A DNA stretch of 64,000 nucleotides from Stentor coeruleus. Its lineage: Eukaryota > Ciliophora > Heterotrichea > Heterotrichida > Stentoridae. Under the pieces are notes generated by a model, which was not told the origin of the DNA, made no database searches, and worked only from the letters and a program-made list of their open reading frames with translations. Positions 1 through 10,054 of the stretch are shown piece after piece. Position numbers and translations under genes: made by a program. Each line of letters begins with the position of its first letter. The first letter of the stretch is position 1. The stretch lies in assembly GCA_001970955.1 (NCBI GenBank), contig MPUH01000333.1:1-64000 (forward strand). Reading direction: 5' to 3'.

Positions 1-1104
1 ATTTATCTCCACCATTATTGGGTTAAGACTTGAATAATAAAATAAACAAAAACAAAATCTTATCCTATGAGATCGAAATTTTTTAAATTTGATGGTTTAA
101 TGGGGATTTTTTATTAATATGTATGAATTAAATGGGTGGGTTTATAATACTCAAGTAATTAAACGAAAGGTTTATGTTTAAAATTAAAATAAAAAAACCG
201 GGGCTGTGGACACAGATACTGTGGAAATAAGTATAAAGAAGTGAATTCATCTGCGCTTTTTTACTGGCAATAAGAATATTTTAATACCTTAATAAATCAT
301 TATAAGCAATAACAGGAAAGTGAAGCTTAGTTGATTTACCAAATTATTCTTACTCGCAATTTGATAAAAATAATTATTCTTTTCGTAATTTTGATTGGAA
401 ATTTAATCATATTTATTAAGAGATGATGATAATCTCTTTCTCAGGTCTTATAGCATACTTTAAATCGATATTATTTTAGACTCAATTGATTATTTCAATG
501 TATTGAAACTATTATAATTATTGTATAGTATTTTTCTTACTATTATATTTATTGTATATATTTTTCTTACTATTATGCCTTAATCAATTTTCAAAATTTT
601 AAATGACTTTCCTCTATTCTTAAAGCAAAAATTAAATACAAGAAATATCTACCGTCTGGCATAATAAAATAAAAATTCATTTTCGATGGGGCAGATAATG
701 TTTGTTCAAGATTTAACCTATATAGAAGTTATTAATATATAACTATAAACATATTCATATGCATTAGCTGGCTTAAAGGTCTAAATCTATTAGGCCTAAT
801 GAAAATACAATATTCATGACTGTTTGGCACTAAGTATAATAATTTATCTTGAAGTATATATTACTTATTATGCATTTGACTTGAAAGAGGCTTAAAAATA
901 TAAAATAGAGAGTATTTACTGAGTATTATTATTTAATAGATAAATCATATTGTAGTAATTACAAATATCACATATACAACAAAGAGAAAAATCATTAAGT
1001 ATTAACGCAGCATCATTAAAATTAATTTTTCTGTATATCAAAATATTTAAAATATGCAATTATAATTTGTTTAAGTTCTATGAATACTTAACTATCTAAA
1101 TTAT
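1..1104. other. Intergenic, no gene seen
   Basis: AT-rich stretch without a credible reading frame. It lies downstream (3' side) of the MFS gene. A patch at about 195-262 is richer in G and C, holds a small inverted pair (ctgtg/cacag) and ends in a run of six T, which could suit a short Pol III transcript, but nothing recognisable is encoded. A short imperfect tandem repeat lies at 520-576. Confidence 0.5.
520..576. repeat. Imperfect two-copy tandem repeat
   Basis: Two copies of a unit of about 25-30 bp, reading ttgta..tatttttcttac and then tattat, lie side by side. It is AT-rich, with no sign of function. Confidence 0.5.
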
Positions 1105-2625
1105 CTAATCAACCTTGATGATTTCTGAGAAGAAAATAGTTGAAATAAGCGATATTCCACTTAAGCCAGCAAGAATATAAAAGAAAATACTTGGATCAAG
1201 TTTTACTGTTGCATAGACTTGGATAAAGTATACACAGATACTTGCAAGACCCATAGCTATAATGAAATAGGTATAAACTTTTGATCCAGTAGCTCTTGAA
1301 TAAATTCTCACTGCTGTGGGGGCAAGAAGTGTAAAATGTCCTCCAGAGCACACAAACAAAATAACTAACCATATCAGGAACGCTGGTTTAAACTTACTGA
1401 CTTCAGGGAAAGTCACACAAATGCAAATCTGAGTACACAATATTACAAGATAAACCATTCTGAAATTAGTTTTATCAAAGAACAAACCCCAAAGCGGTCT
1501 CATTGTGCCATTTAAAATCGAACCAAGCGATCCTGTCACTGTAAGGAAAGTATCATCATATCCATATTTAATGCCTATAGTCTTAAAACTTGCTACAGCA
1601 AAAAGACCCGCAGTACCTGACAAAATAAAACACCAGAAAATCTGATGAAACTGCCTAGTCTTGAATGCATCTAAAGGACTAAGATTTAAATTTTCATTTA
1701 CAATAAACGTCTGTATTCTTTTATATTCAGCTTTCTTTTCTGGCTCATTATGCTCTTCCATAGAAGAGTTTTCGCTAGCATCATGTGATTCTGAATGTTC
1801 ACTTGAAGAATCAGCATCATCATCATCATGATCAACTTTCAAATGGTTTGAATCTTTAGTGGTGCCTTTATTGGTTTTTTTAGGTTTTTCATTATCTTGA
1901 TTAATAACTGCTGGCTGAGGAGGATTACTAGCTGCAGCATTTAGAGCTTTAATATCTATGTCTTCAACAAGAAATAGAGCAATTGTTAAAAGAACTGTGT
2001 AAATTGAGGCAAGGATAAGAAACATTTCTGGAACATTATCAGCTACAGATTTTTCAAAAAACTTTTCTGTTTTTCCATCTGCCACTACTCTTGAATAAGG
2101 TTTTACGTTTGATGGATTTACAATGGCGGTAGCAATAAAATTAAATACAAATGCTCCTACAGCAAAAGATCCGACCACGATTCCAGTAACCAAACCTTTT
2201 CTTTCGGGGTAGCAGCTGATTGCAATCATCAAAGCTGCTGGATACTAAATAAAAATTACAGCTGTACCTGAGGCAGCTCCTAAAAGTATACCATAAATAA
2301 TTATCACTGCTATTCTGTTTTGACAAGCTGCTGTCACAAAGACAACTACAATGTATAAAGCAGCGCCAGCATATATACATTTTTTGGGTGTATATTTCAA
2401 TTGTATTAAGTTGGAAATTTGAAAGGCAAGCGCATAAGTCAAAATGCAAATGTAAAAGACTATAGTCATTGAGGCCATTGTCACTGATTCATCTTTAAGA
2501 AATATGTACGAAGTCACATAAGGCATAATGTTCCCTGTGCAATAGATAGTGCCGATAGTCTAGGTTAATCTTACAAAGTGAGTCAGGGCACAGCCAAGGA
2601 CTGTTAAAATTTTCCTGTTCACCAT
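1105..2625 (-). CDS. Major facilitator superfamily transporter, two 15-nt introns
   Basis: A 12-TM secondary transporter of the plasma or an internal membrane; substrate unknown. Three exons (2575-2625, 2260-2559, 1105-2244) join in frame to 496 residues when two 15-nt introns are removed. The start MVNRKILTVLGCALTH leads directly into TM1. Across the second splice the protein reads GTAYPAALMMIAISCYPERK, with the segment YPERKGLVTGI resembling the loop between TM4 and TM5 in oxalate/formate-antiporter-like (OFA-type) MFS proteins. A long hydrophilic, acidic central loop (about residues 212-296, with an HDDDDADSSSEHSES stretch) separates the two six-helix halves, which is a usual MFS layout but a long loop. 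The stop is TAG. It is a stand-alone gene. The family assignment is firm; the OFA-like subgroup is inferred from the motif. Confidence 0.85.
2245..2259 (-). other. 15-nt intron in MFS gene
   Basis: On the minus strand it reads gtaatttttatttag. Removing it joins GTA to YPAALMM and restores a continuous MFS reading frame that otherwise stops at the TAG in the intron. Confidence 0.92.
2560..2574 (-). other. 15-nt intron in MFS gene
   Basis: On the minus strand it reads gtaagattaacctag. Removing it joins the first 17 codons (ending ALTHF) to TIGTIYCTGNIMP in frame and gives the gene an ATG start. Confidence 0.9.
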
Positions 2626-4537
2626 TACGGGAATAATTATAATACAATAATGACCATATTTTACTAGCTGAAAAGACCTTAAACTTAGAAAAGTTTTTAT
2701 ATGGCTGGGTGTTACTGATTTATAATTTGCTTGCGTAAGCTTTAAAAAGGCATGAGATGGTCCTCAGACTTTACGATTTTGTCTATTTTTTATGATAAAA
2801 CGCTAACTACTTGAAGTCTTTGACCACTTCAAAGAAACAATGTATACATAAAAATTGGGTCGCATAATATGACATCAAAATAAATCAAAATTTTCTTATG
2901 AACTCACTTAAGTTAACTTTTTTAGCTTAAATATATAAAAAGGCATATTGAAAATTTGAAGGGAAAGACTATTATTTTCTCTGAACTTGTAATTAAAGCT
3001 AGCTTAAGCAGGCTTAAGTTAATCTGTTCTATGTTATATGGATTATATATGAAATCTATGATGGGCATATGGACAGCGTTTTATAAGAAAAATGTTAGCT
3101 TTAGTGTATTTAGATAGGTTTGTAAGATATAGTTTTAGGTTTTAAGTCTGATCAAAAAAATAATTTAAGAAAGTAGGAAAATAAAGGATGCATAACTTAA
3201 AATTGAAAAGAAATTCGTATTTAAGTAGCTACTTGGATTTTAAACATATTGCAAAACATTTTATCATAGACTTGAATATTTGAGTTATTTCTAATATCAA
3301 TCAACTGAGTTATGATACCAATGAGATAATTTATGATATTCTGATTATCGTCCAAGCTAAAGCTATGAAAAGAGAGAAATAAGTCTAGTACTCAAAAAAA
3401 AATTTTTTTGGATATAAAAATCAATAATTTTAGCTCAACAAATTCAAAAAGCTATTATTTGATACTAAATTACCTGGGCTAAGCATTAATACATAGAGCT
3501 TACCCAAACATCATAAAGAAATGTAGTAGATTAAATTTATTAGCAAACATTAATTCATAATCAAAGTATTTTTTAAGCTTTTAAATTTCATGCAAGAAAA
3601 ATTGTATTTAATTAAAATTAAGTATCAGTAACTGAATAAAGTTAGGCTATTAGATTTATATATAATTAAACTTTTTAAAGGGAAAGGTAAGTGATAATAA
3701 AGCTAAAATTTAGCAGAAAAACTTTTAAAAGATTTTTTAATGTTTTTCAATAATAAATATTCTAGTCTTTTCTAATTGAATTATCAATCATCCTAGTGCT
3801 GATTTTCTAACACTATAATGATTCCCAAAGTCTTGTCGGCTCTTTCTGAGTAATTATAAAATCTTTTCTGTTTTTCAAGATTCATAAAAGGGCATACTGA
3901 TTTGCATGTATCAAAAGATAACTCCAAAGTTATTATCAAAATATTTTATTCAAGCATAATTGGTGTTAGGCGATGTAATATAATTTTACGAATTATGATA
4001 TAAGAAAATAAAATGCCCCAATTTAAAAATGATCTTTGGCAGGGTTTAATTTTAAAATCATTTGCATGAAATCCAATCAGAAAAATTGTTTTGGTATTAA
4101 TAATGGAAATTTAACATTCAATAGTTATTTAGAAAGTAAACTGATAATAGAGATTTTCAGTAATTCAAAGAGTGAAAAATTTGATTTATATGCCTACAAA
4201 ATAATTGTTTACCTCAATTCTACTAGTTAAATTATCATATAGGTTACCTTCTTACTCATTTTAGCATTAATCTCAATTTAATAGCTAAAGAAATAATAGT
4301 ATAATGTTTCAAGCTACAATAATCTCACTTAGAATCTTTTATTATAAAGGTTTTAGTTTTGAATTTTAATTAGAAATAAAGCGAGATTATAATCATTACC
4401 TAATCNTAATTTAATAGCTAAAGAAATAAATCTTTAATAGAAATTATTTCATTAATCTCACTTAGAATCTTTTGTTATAAAGGTTTTAGTTTTGAATTTT
4501 AATTAGAAATAAAGCGAGATTATAATCATTACCTAAT
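2626..4537. other. Long intergenic between MFS and CCT6 genes
   Basis: About 1.9 kb, very AT-rich. It is the upstream side of the MFS gene and the 3' side of CCT6. A short open frame near 4036-4230 has no ATG-supported start, no domain and a composition like random AT-rich sequence, so I do not call it. The CCT6-proximal end holds the direct repeats around the N at 4406. Confidence 0.6.
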
Positions 4538-4538
4538 C
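4274..4538. repeat. 132-bp direct repeat split by a single N (assembly join)
   Basis: Copy one (4274-4405) and copy two (4407-4538) have equal length and sit directly on either side of the N at 4406. About 85 bp at the right-hand end match almost perfectly (one tat/tgt difference); the middle has diverged. The second copy ends at the CCT6 stop codon. The pattern suggests two allelic contig ends that were placed side by side rather than merged. Confidence 0.8.
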
Positions 4539-6139
4539 TATTGATTTCCTCCTCCCATTTGTTTTCCAGCACGCATTACTTCATCAACAAGTAGTAACTG
4601 CTGAGCAAGCACTGGAGAAAGTTGCAAAAACTGTTGCTTGACACAGTAATTGTCGAGAATACCTTCAGCAATTGGGCTTATCGCAGCTCCATCATTAACA
4701 TTAACACCAACAGGTACTCCATGTTGTTCATACTGAGAAATTAGATCTAACAGAACTTCTTGACTGTCTAAGCCTGAATTTTCAGCTAAGGTTCTGGGTA
4801 TAATCAAAATAGCATCTGCAAAAGCTTCAGCTCCTAATCTAGCTTTTCCTTTGATATTTTTAACTTCTTTTTTCAATTCAACACTAACAGCTACTTCAAA
4901 GGCTCCAGCTCCAGGAACTACAGCTTTATCATGGATAGTATTTGTGACTGCGCGAAGACCATCTCTGACTGCATCTTTCAGTTGATTGATAGTATGCTCA
5001 TTTTGGCCCTTAATAAGGATAGTGCAAGAAAAGGTATTAGGAACATCTTCTAAAAATGTAAATTTGTCATCACCCAAGGTAATCTCCTGATAAGATCCAG
5101 CCCAACCAAGATCTTCAACAGTTAAATCATCAGCTGAATTCACAGCATTACCTCCACAAGCGAGTGGAATTCTTTCCATATTCCTTCTTTTAGCTCTCCT
5201 AAGTGCAACAATGCCTTCTTTAGCAAGCATATCCAAAGATACTGGATCAACACCTTTCTGATTAATAACAATTAGGCTCTTATCAGTGCCGTCACAAACT
5301 TTTTTCTTCAATGCAATAATTTTTTCCACTCTTTCATCAATCATTTTGCGTTCTGAAGCTTGAAGTTTTTCCCTCTGTTCTGCATTGCTATAGAAGAACT
5401 GTGAGTTCACTTCAGTTTTTTCATATTCCAAGTTGATGTTGCAACAAAGGACATAACAATTTTTAAGTTTAGTTGGGGTTTCTGGATGCCTGGAGCCATG
5501 GTCAAGAACAAGTCCTTTAACAAGTCTAGTATCTGTGTCCATTTTATGTGGCATATGCATTATTTCAATCATATGCAAGTCAATACTTTTCCCCGTCTGG
5601 CTTATAGCTAACACTGCATCAGTAACGATTTCTGTAAGCTTTTTTGCCATTTCAGGGATAAGCTTAGTACCTAGACTAGACTTTGCCACATTTAAAAGAA
5701 GTTCTCTATCAACTTCCTTTTCAACTTTAAGAGTTTCAAGAACTTTAAGCGCTATAGCTCTAGCTTTATCGAAACCATCAACTAATACTCGTGGATGAAC
5801 TCCTTCACCTAAGAATCTTTCAGCTTGTCTCATTAATTCACCGATAAACAAGACATTAGAAGTAGTCCCATCACCTACTATCTCATCCTGTGCTGTGGCA
5901 GCTCTTGCAATCATTGCGGCAGTAGGGTGTTGTATTTGCATTTCCTTAAGCAAAATGTTCCCATCTTTGGTAAGTTTTATTTGACCCGCCCCGCCTACTA
6001 GCATTTTCAATGTGCCTCTAGGACCTAGATTGGTCCTTAGTACATCTTGCAAGCCTTTTGCTGCTGTCAAATTCAGAGTCAGAGCTTGCGTTTTTCGTAC
6101 CAACTCGGCCTTTGAGTTCACGTATTGTATGGCTGCCAT
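4538..6139 (-). CDS. T-complex protein 1 subunit zeta (CCT6), cytosolic chaperonin
   Basis: One of eight different subunits of the TRiC/CCT ring that folds actin, tubulin and other cytosolic proteins with ATP. The 533-residue length is normal for the family. The equatorial ATP-binding motifs are intact: LGPRGT at about 38-43, TKDGN at 57-61 and GDGTT at 89-93, with VPGAG in the C-terminal half. The zeta subunit is recognised by whole-length resemblance to animal CCT6, including QDVLRTNLGP, LLKEMQIQHPTA, GLVLDHGSRHP, KTEVNSQFFY, LRRAKRRNMER and DNYCVKQQ. Translation starts at MAAIQ and ends GGGNQ followed by TAG. There are no introns. A ciliate with heavy tubulin use is expected to express it strongly. 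Confidence 0.97.
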   Translation of the reverse strand: MAAIQYVNSKAELVRKTQALTLNLTAAKGLQDVLRTNLGPRGTLKMLVGGAGQIKLTKDGNILLKEMQIQHPTAAMIARAATAQDEIVGDGTTSNVLFIGELMRQAERFLGEGVHPRVLVDGFDKARAIALKVLETLKVEKEVDRELLLNVAKSSLGTKLIPEMAKKLTEIVTDAVLAISQTGKSIDLHMIEIMHMPHKMDTDTRLVKGLVLDHGSRHPETPTKLKNCYVLCCNINLEYEKTEVNSQFFYSNAEQREKLQASERKMIDERVEKIIALKKKVCDGTDKSLIVINQKGVDPVSLDMLAKEGIVALRRAKRRNMERIPLACGGNAVNSADDLTVEDLGWAGSYQEITLGDDKFTFLEDVPNTFSCTILIKGQNEHTINQLKDAVRDGLRAVTNTIHDKAVVPGAGAFEVAVSVELKKEVKNIKGKARLGAEAFADAILIIPRTLAENSGLDSQEVLLDLISQYEQHGVPVGVNVNDGAAISPIAEGILDNYCVKQQFLQLSPVLAQQLLLVDEVMRAGKQMGGGNQ

Positions 6140-6612
6140 TTATTATCTTACAATTAGATAAAGACTCTAAAATCTTAGTTGATTGTTTTTACTGAGATTA
6201 TATTCCTAAAAGTATTAGAAAATTAAAATGCTTAAGACATATTAACCTTTTAGCGGTTTAGTATTATTTTAGATTCCTGGTTCTCAGACCGCAAATTAAG
6301 AAGTTTGAAGACAAGGAAAAACTTTATCTCAAAATACATCTACAATATGATCATCTTGACATAGCCACTAATACTGATCCTATAATAATTGCATAATTTT
6401 CGCTTAATTTCTAAAAAAGTCTTTACTAAAGCATTATCTTTAACATTATTATTTGGCTTCAAAGTAATATACTTGATTCAACTCTAAACCTAATAACTTA
6501 GTCTCAATAAATTATTATTCATATATTTACCTCTTCTTTTGCGTACATAAATAAAACATCAAGCATACTATAATAAAAATGCAAAGCCAATTATATAATT
6601 ATCTCATATAGT
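6140..6612. other. Intergenic between divergent CCT6 and ML-like genes
   Basis: 473 bp of AT-rich sequence forming the shared 5' region of two divergent genes. No further gene is seen. Confidence 0.5.
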
Positions 6613-7020
6613 ATGAAAACTATTCTAATTGTTGCATTACTTTTCTTAGCTATGTCAACTCCTGTAGAACTTCTAGGAATGGGTGAAAACTGCGATACTA
6701 GTAGTCCTTTTATCTGCTCAAATTTCATAGTCTCACCTTATCCCCCAACATCAGGTGTACAAATAAGTATCAGCATGTCTGGGATTTTTGGCAAGGATAT
6801 TCATGTATCAGATATTGCATCAAGAGTGCGCTATAATGGAGGTTCATGGACTACTTCTTATAGTGAAGTCAATCAAACATTCGCTTATGGACAAAGCTAT
6901 ACTTTTGCATTCACTAATACAGCAGGAAAAGTTAGTGGGTATTATGAAACTCAAATCAAATTGGAAAGCAAACAAGGGAATCCTTTTTCATGCTGGTATT
7001 ACACTTACCATATTGCCTAA
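6613..7020 (+). CDS. Small secreted protein, probable ML (MD-2/NPC2-like) lipid-binding domain, copy 1
   Basis: A 135-residue protein with a classic signal peptide (MKTILIVALLFLAMSTP, cleavage near residue 20) and a beta-rich mature part with no further membrane segment. The run FIVSPYPPTSGVQISISMSG resembles the strand-PP-G-strand signature of ML-domain proteins such as fungal PG/PI transfer proteins. The alternating strands and final SCWYYTYHIA also fit that all-beta fold. If so, it would bind a lipid in the secretory or endolysosomal lumen or outside the cell. The neighbouring gene 112 bp downstream is a paralogue. The ML assignment rests on pattern only; a different small beta-sandwich is possible. 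Confidence 0.7.
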   Translation: MKTILIVALLFLAMSTPVELLGMGENCDTSSPFICSNFIVSPYPPTSGVQISISMSGIFGKDIHVSDIASRVRYNGGSWTTSYSEVNQTFAYGQSYTFAFTNTAGKVSGYYETQIKLESKQGNPFSCWYYTYHIA

Positions 7021-7132
7021 CTAAGATAATTTAGCATATAAACTTCTTATAGATTATTTTATGGCTAGAAAATGATGATACGCAAAAAATAGTTAGATAA
7101 AGTTAATTCTGAGAGAATTATTATATATAAAG

Positions 7133-7540
7133 ATGAAGACTATTATTTTAGTTTCGATCTTGATTGTCTTTGCTTTTGCAGAGCAAAATGAATATGGTAT
7201 TGGCCAAAGCTGTGATTCAACTACCCCTTTTGTTGTTTCTAATTTTGCAGTAGATCCATTCCCCCCAACTGCAGGTGTTCAGATGAATGTTAATATGTAT
7301 GGAACTTTTTCAAAAGATACTTATGTCAGTGATATTTCTGTAAGAACAAGGCTTAATGGAGGCGCTTGGAGTTACAAGTATATCGATGTTGGCCAGACAT
7401 TTAAGTATGGACAAGTTTATACTTTTGCTTTTCCTGTGACAGCTGGAAGCACTAGTGGACTTTATGAAACTCAAGTCAGATTAGAATCCAAAGAAGGAAG
7501 TCCATTTTCTTGTTGGGATTTTTCTTATCATATTGCTTAA
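7133..7540 (+). CDS. Small secreted protein, probable ML-like domain, copy 2
   Basis: Also 135 residues and clearly homologous to the preceding gene. Shared features are a signal peptide (MKTIILVSILIVFAFA, cleavage after AFA), the PFVVSNFAVDPFPPTAGVQ core, the VSDI.VR.R.NGG.W block, a TF.YGQ.YTFAF segment and the ending FSCWDFSYHIA. The first copy has an extra cysteine (PFICS) replaced here by valine (PFVVS), so disulphide pairing differs. Same strand and close spacing point to a local duplication followed by divergence. The function is inferred only: secreted lipid carrier or related beta-sandwich. Confidence 0.7.
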   Translation: MKTIILVSILIVFAFAEQNEYGIGQSCDSTTPFVVSNFAVDPFPPTAGVQMNVNMYGTFSKDTYVSDISVRTRLNGGAWSYKYIDVGQTFKYGQVYTFAFPVTAGSTSGLYETQVRLESKEGSPFSCWDFSYHIA

Positions 7541-8509
7541 CTTCGATAATTTAGATAGACTTTTTATTCAAGTAATGCATTGGAGTAATTATTTCAGATT
7601 GTATACTTTGATAAAATTATTATTTTTTTTGAACCTCAAAGGCTTGATTAATTTAAACAATTATAAAGTGTGTTGAAGCCTAAAATATGATAATTTTGTT
7701 ATAAGACTAACTTTTTATAATTACTGGAGATATTTTAGTAGAATTTAATAATTTTTAAACCAATTAAATGTAAGAAATAATAAATTTTAGTTTTGAAAAT
7801 ANTTTAAGCATGTTTTGACATAATTAACATGACAAAATCTTTAATTTAGTTATCAAGTTATTTCCGTTTTTTTCTTCAGTTTTCTTCGAATTTATTTCCA
7901 TATAATGCATTACATAGCAAAATTGATTTTTAAATAATGGTATAAAATACTAAATTCTTACTAGTGCACTCTTTTTATAATTAGAAACTTAGTTCTTATA
8001 TATAAGCAGTACCTATCTAATGCAATATAATAAATAAATCAAGAGATTAGTTATTTTATTTTGATGATTAATTGTGGACGATGTTTCTCCTATTTATTTC
8101 AAGTTTTCCCAGTATTTTCCATTTATACCTTATTTTCTTTCCTATTTCATTCTAGCATTTCCCTTATATCTCTGAAACTTTCTCCTTACTTCTTTACTTT
8201 TATTGTTTCTTGCTGAAATTTTTAAGCCTTTTTGCCATGCGTTTCAAATACTCCCACCACTTTTGTGCCTGAAAGCTAGTCAATAGACAGAGGTTTATAA
8301 TCTCTCGTCCCTTACTTTTATTGAGAAAAAGTGAACCCTTGTGTTTATGCACTATGCAACTTAGCTGCTTAGAACAAATAAATCAGAATTAGACTATTTG
8401 GATAGCCTTAACAAAGCTACTAAAAGGCTTTTTTAATATCTAAAAGAGATAAATTTTGCATGATTTTTTTTGTATAAGCCTAGGCTTTGTATACACAATA
8501 TTTATATCG
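7541..8509. other. Intergenic between convergent genes, with N at 7802
   Basis: About 970 bp between the secreted-protein pair and the four-TM gene. A single N lies at 7802; unlike most other N positions it has no obvious direct repeat around it. A somewhat more complex stretch at 8220-8350 has higher C content, but no RNA gene or reading frame was recognised. Confidence 0.5.
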
Positions 8510-9079
8510 TTAAAAGTTAAAAACTATTGATTTTTTTGGATAAGAGATCAATATCTTAGTATAGTAAGCAAAATAACCACTGATTATAATGAATAGGATA
8601 GCTAAAAATAGCGACCAATATACTCCATCTGCACCAAATGCTTTCTGGACCTGACAAGCCTTATTTGTACAAGCTGCAGAACCAATTATAAGTTTAATCA
8701 GGATTGCTATAACCATTGAAAAGGATGCGGTTGCAAACATAAAAAATAATAAAACTGTAATGATCAATAAGATTATTTGTACTTGAGGTCTTTCTATATA
8801 AAGCCCACATATCCCTGCTAATATAAGAAAAGTTGGGAATAGAATTATCCATAAATATGCAATACCTACTATAAAGAATACAAACCAGGAGATCATTAGT
8901 ATGGATCCTATAGTAAGTAAAATATATGAACTATACTTGCAAAAATTAGCCTTGAAGGGTTCATCATTTTCAAGATTGGGGTTATTGTTAGGATCATTGC
9001 TTTTAATACTCGAGATATGCAAATTAGAGTTGTTAGGATCAGAGATAAGCTGGCTTTTTGAACAGGAAGTATCGTTCAT
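8510..9079 (-). CDS. Small multi-spanning membrane protein, four TM segments
   Basis: A 189-residue protein of unknown function. After a hydrophilic Asn/Ser-rich N-terminus of about 45 residues come four hydrophobic segments: near 50-72, 76-93, 100-130 and 153-173. Between the third and fourth is a short loop with two cysteines (SAACTNKACQVQKAFG). The topology matches the next gene (four TM, a paired-cysteine loop before TM4), so the two may be distant paralogues. Start MNDTSCSK, stop TAA, no intron. No family was recognised. Confidence 0.65.
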   Translation of the reverse strand: MNDTSCSKSQLISDPNNSNLHISSIKSNDPNNNPNLENDEPFKANFCKYSSYILLTIGSILMISWFVFFIVGIAYLWIILFPTFLILAGICGLYIERPQVQIILLIITVLLFFMFATASFSMVIAILIKLIIGSAACTNKACQVQKAFGADGVYWSLFLAILFIIISGYFAYYTKILISYPKKSIVFNF

Positions 9080-9491
9080 TTATAGAAAAATGTATATATT
9101 TAATGTAATGAATAAAAGTATAGCCATAGTAATGGTTAGGATATTGAATGATGATTATAAGATTTATAATTTTATTATACATTATTAGAAATATTATTTT
9201 AGTATTTATTACCATAAAATATATATTAGACTAAGTTTTATAAGTTAATATTTTGGTTAAATACTATATAGAAAATTCTTTTTAATGGTTTTGGACTCTT
9301 TTAACCCAATATATCACATAGAATCCTAACATAATAATAATTACTAGCAAATGTTTATTATACATAAAACATATTTATTAAATATAAAACATAGTCATAT
9401 ATCAAACTAGTCTAAATTGTTATAAACAGATCACAAATATCATTGAACTAATTCAAGTGCTGAAATTCAAAGCATGCATATTTAAAAGCTT
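9080..9491. other. Intergenic between two four-TM genes
   Basis: 411 bp of AT-rich sequence upstream of the 8510-9079 gene and downstream of the next. Nothing else is seen. Confidence 0.5.
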
Positions 9492-9950
9492 TTAGTAATT
9501 AATGGTTATTTTTCCTTCTAAAATCAGAGCTTTAAACATGAAAACGCTGTGTAATAAAAGCCATAAGAATATCAAGGACCCAAATGATGAGGCTATAAAA
9601 TTCAAATTTTCATCAATTATTTCAACCTCACAGCTAGACACGGAACAATCGACTTTAACTTTTTCAATAGAAATAATAGTAATTACAGCCAAAGCACTCG
9701 CCATAAAAAATGCTACTAATACAAGGAATCCAAGAAAAAGATCATAGCACATATCAAAGCAATCTGAATAATTTCTTGCACAACCAAAACTTCCTGCAAT
9801 GAGGAAAACTATAGAAAAAAACAACCATTTGTTTGGATTTTGATCAATAAGATAGCATGTCAAACAACCTAGAACTGATATAATTCCTAGGGATAAAAGG
9901 ATTTTCACTGTTCTGTTGTGCTGTTTTTCGAAGTATAAACTAGATGGCAT
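9492..9950 (-). CDS. Small multi-spanning membrane protein, four TM segments
   Basis: A 152-residue protein of unknown function. Four hydrophobic segments lie at about 15-33, 42-55, 69-92 and 118-140. The loop between TM3 and TM4 carries VDCSVSSCEVEI, a paired-cysteine loop like the one in the neighbouring 189-residue protein. The N-terminus is short and basic (MPSSLYFEKQHNR). It is transcribed in the same direction as its likely relative, and both are single-exon. The shared layout suggests an old tandem duplication, but the primary sequences have drifted far apart. Confidence 0.62.
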   Translation of the reverse strand: MPSSLYFEKQHNRTVKILLSLGIISVLGCLTCYLIDQNPNKWLFFSIVFLIAGSFGCARNYSDCFDMCYDLFLGFLVLVAFFMASALAVITIISIEKVKVDCSVSSCEVEIIDENLNFIASSFGSLIFLWLLLHSVFMFKALILEGKITINY

Positions 9951-10054
9951 TTTTATTTAGATAGTCCATTGATTTAATATAAACAATAATACCTTGGCAT
10001 TGAAGTAAATTTAATATTTTATCATTTCTCACTTGTAAAAATATTTACTAATAA

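Noticed and set aside
4036-4230. Small plus-strand gene next to CCT6
   Set aside because: The frame has no convincing start or domain and sits in plain AT-rich spacer.
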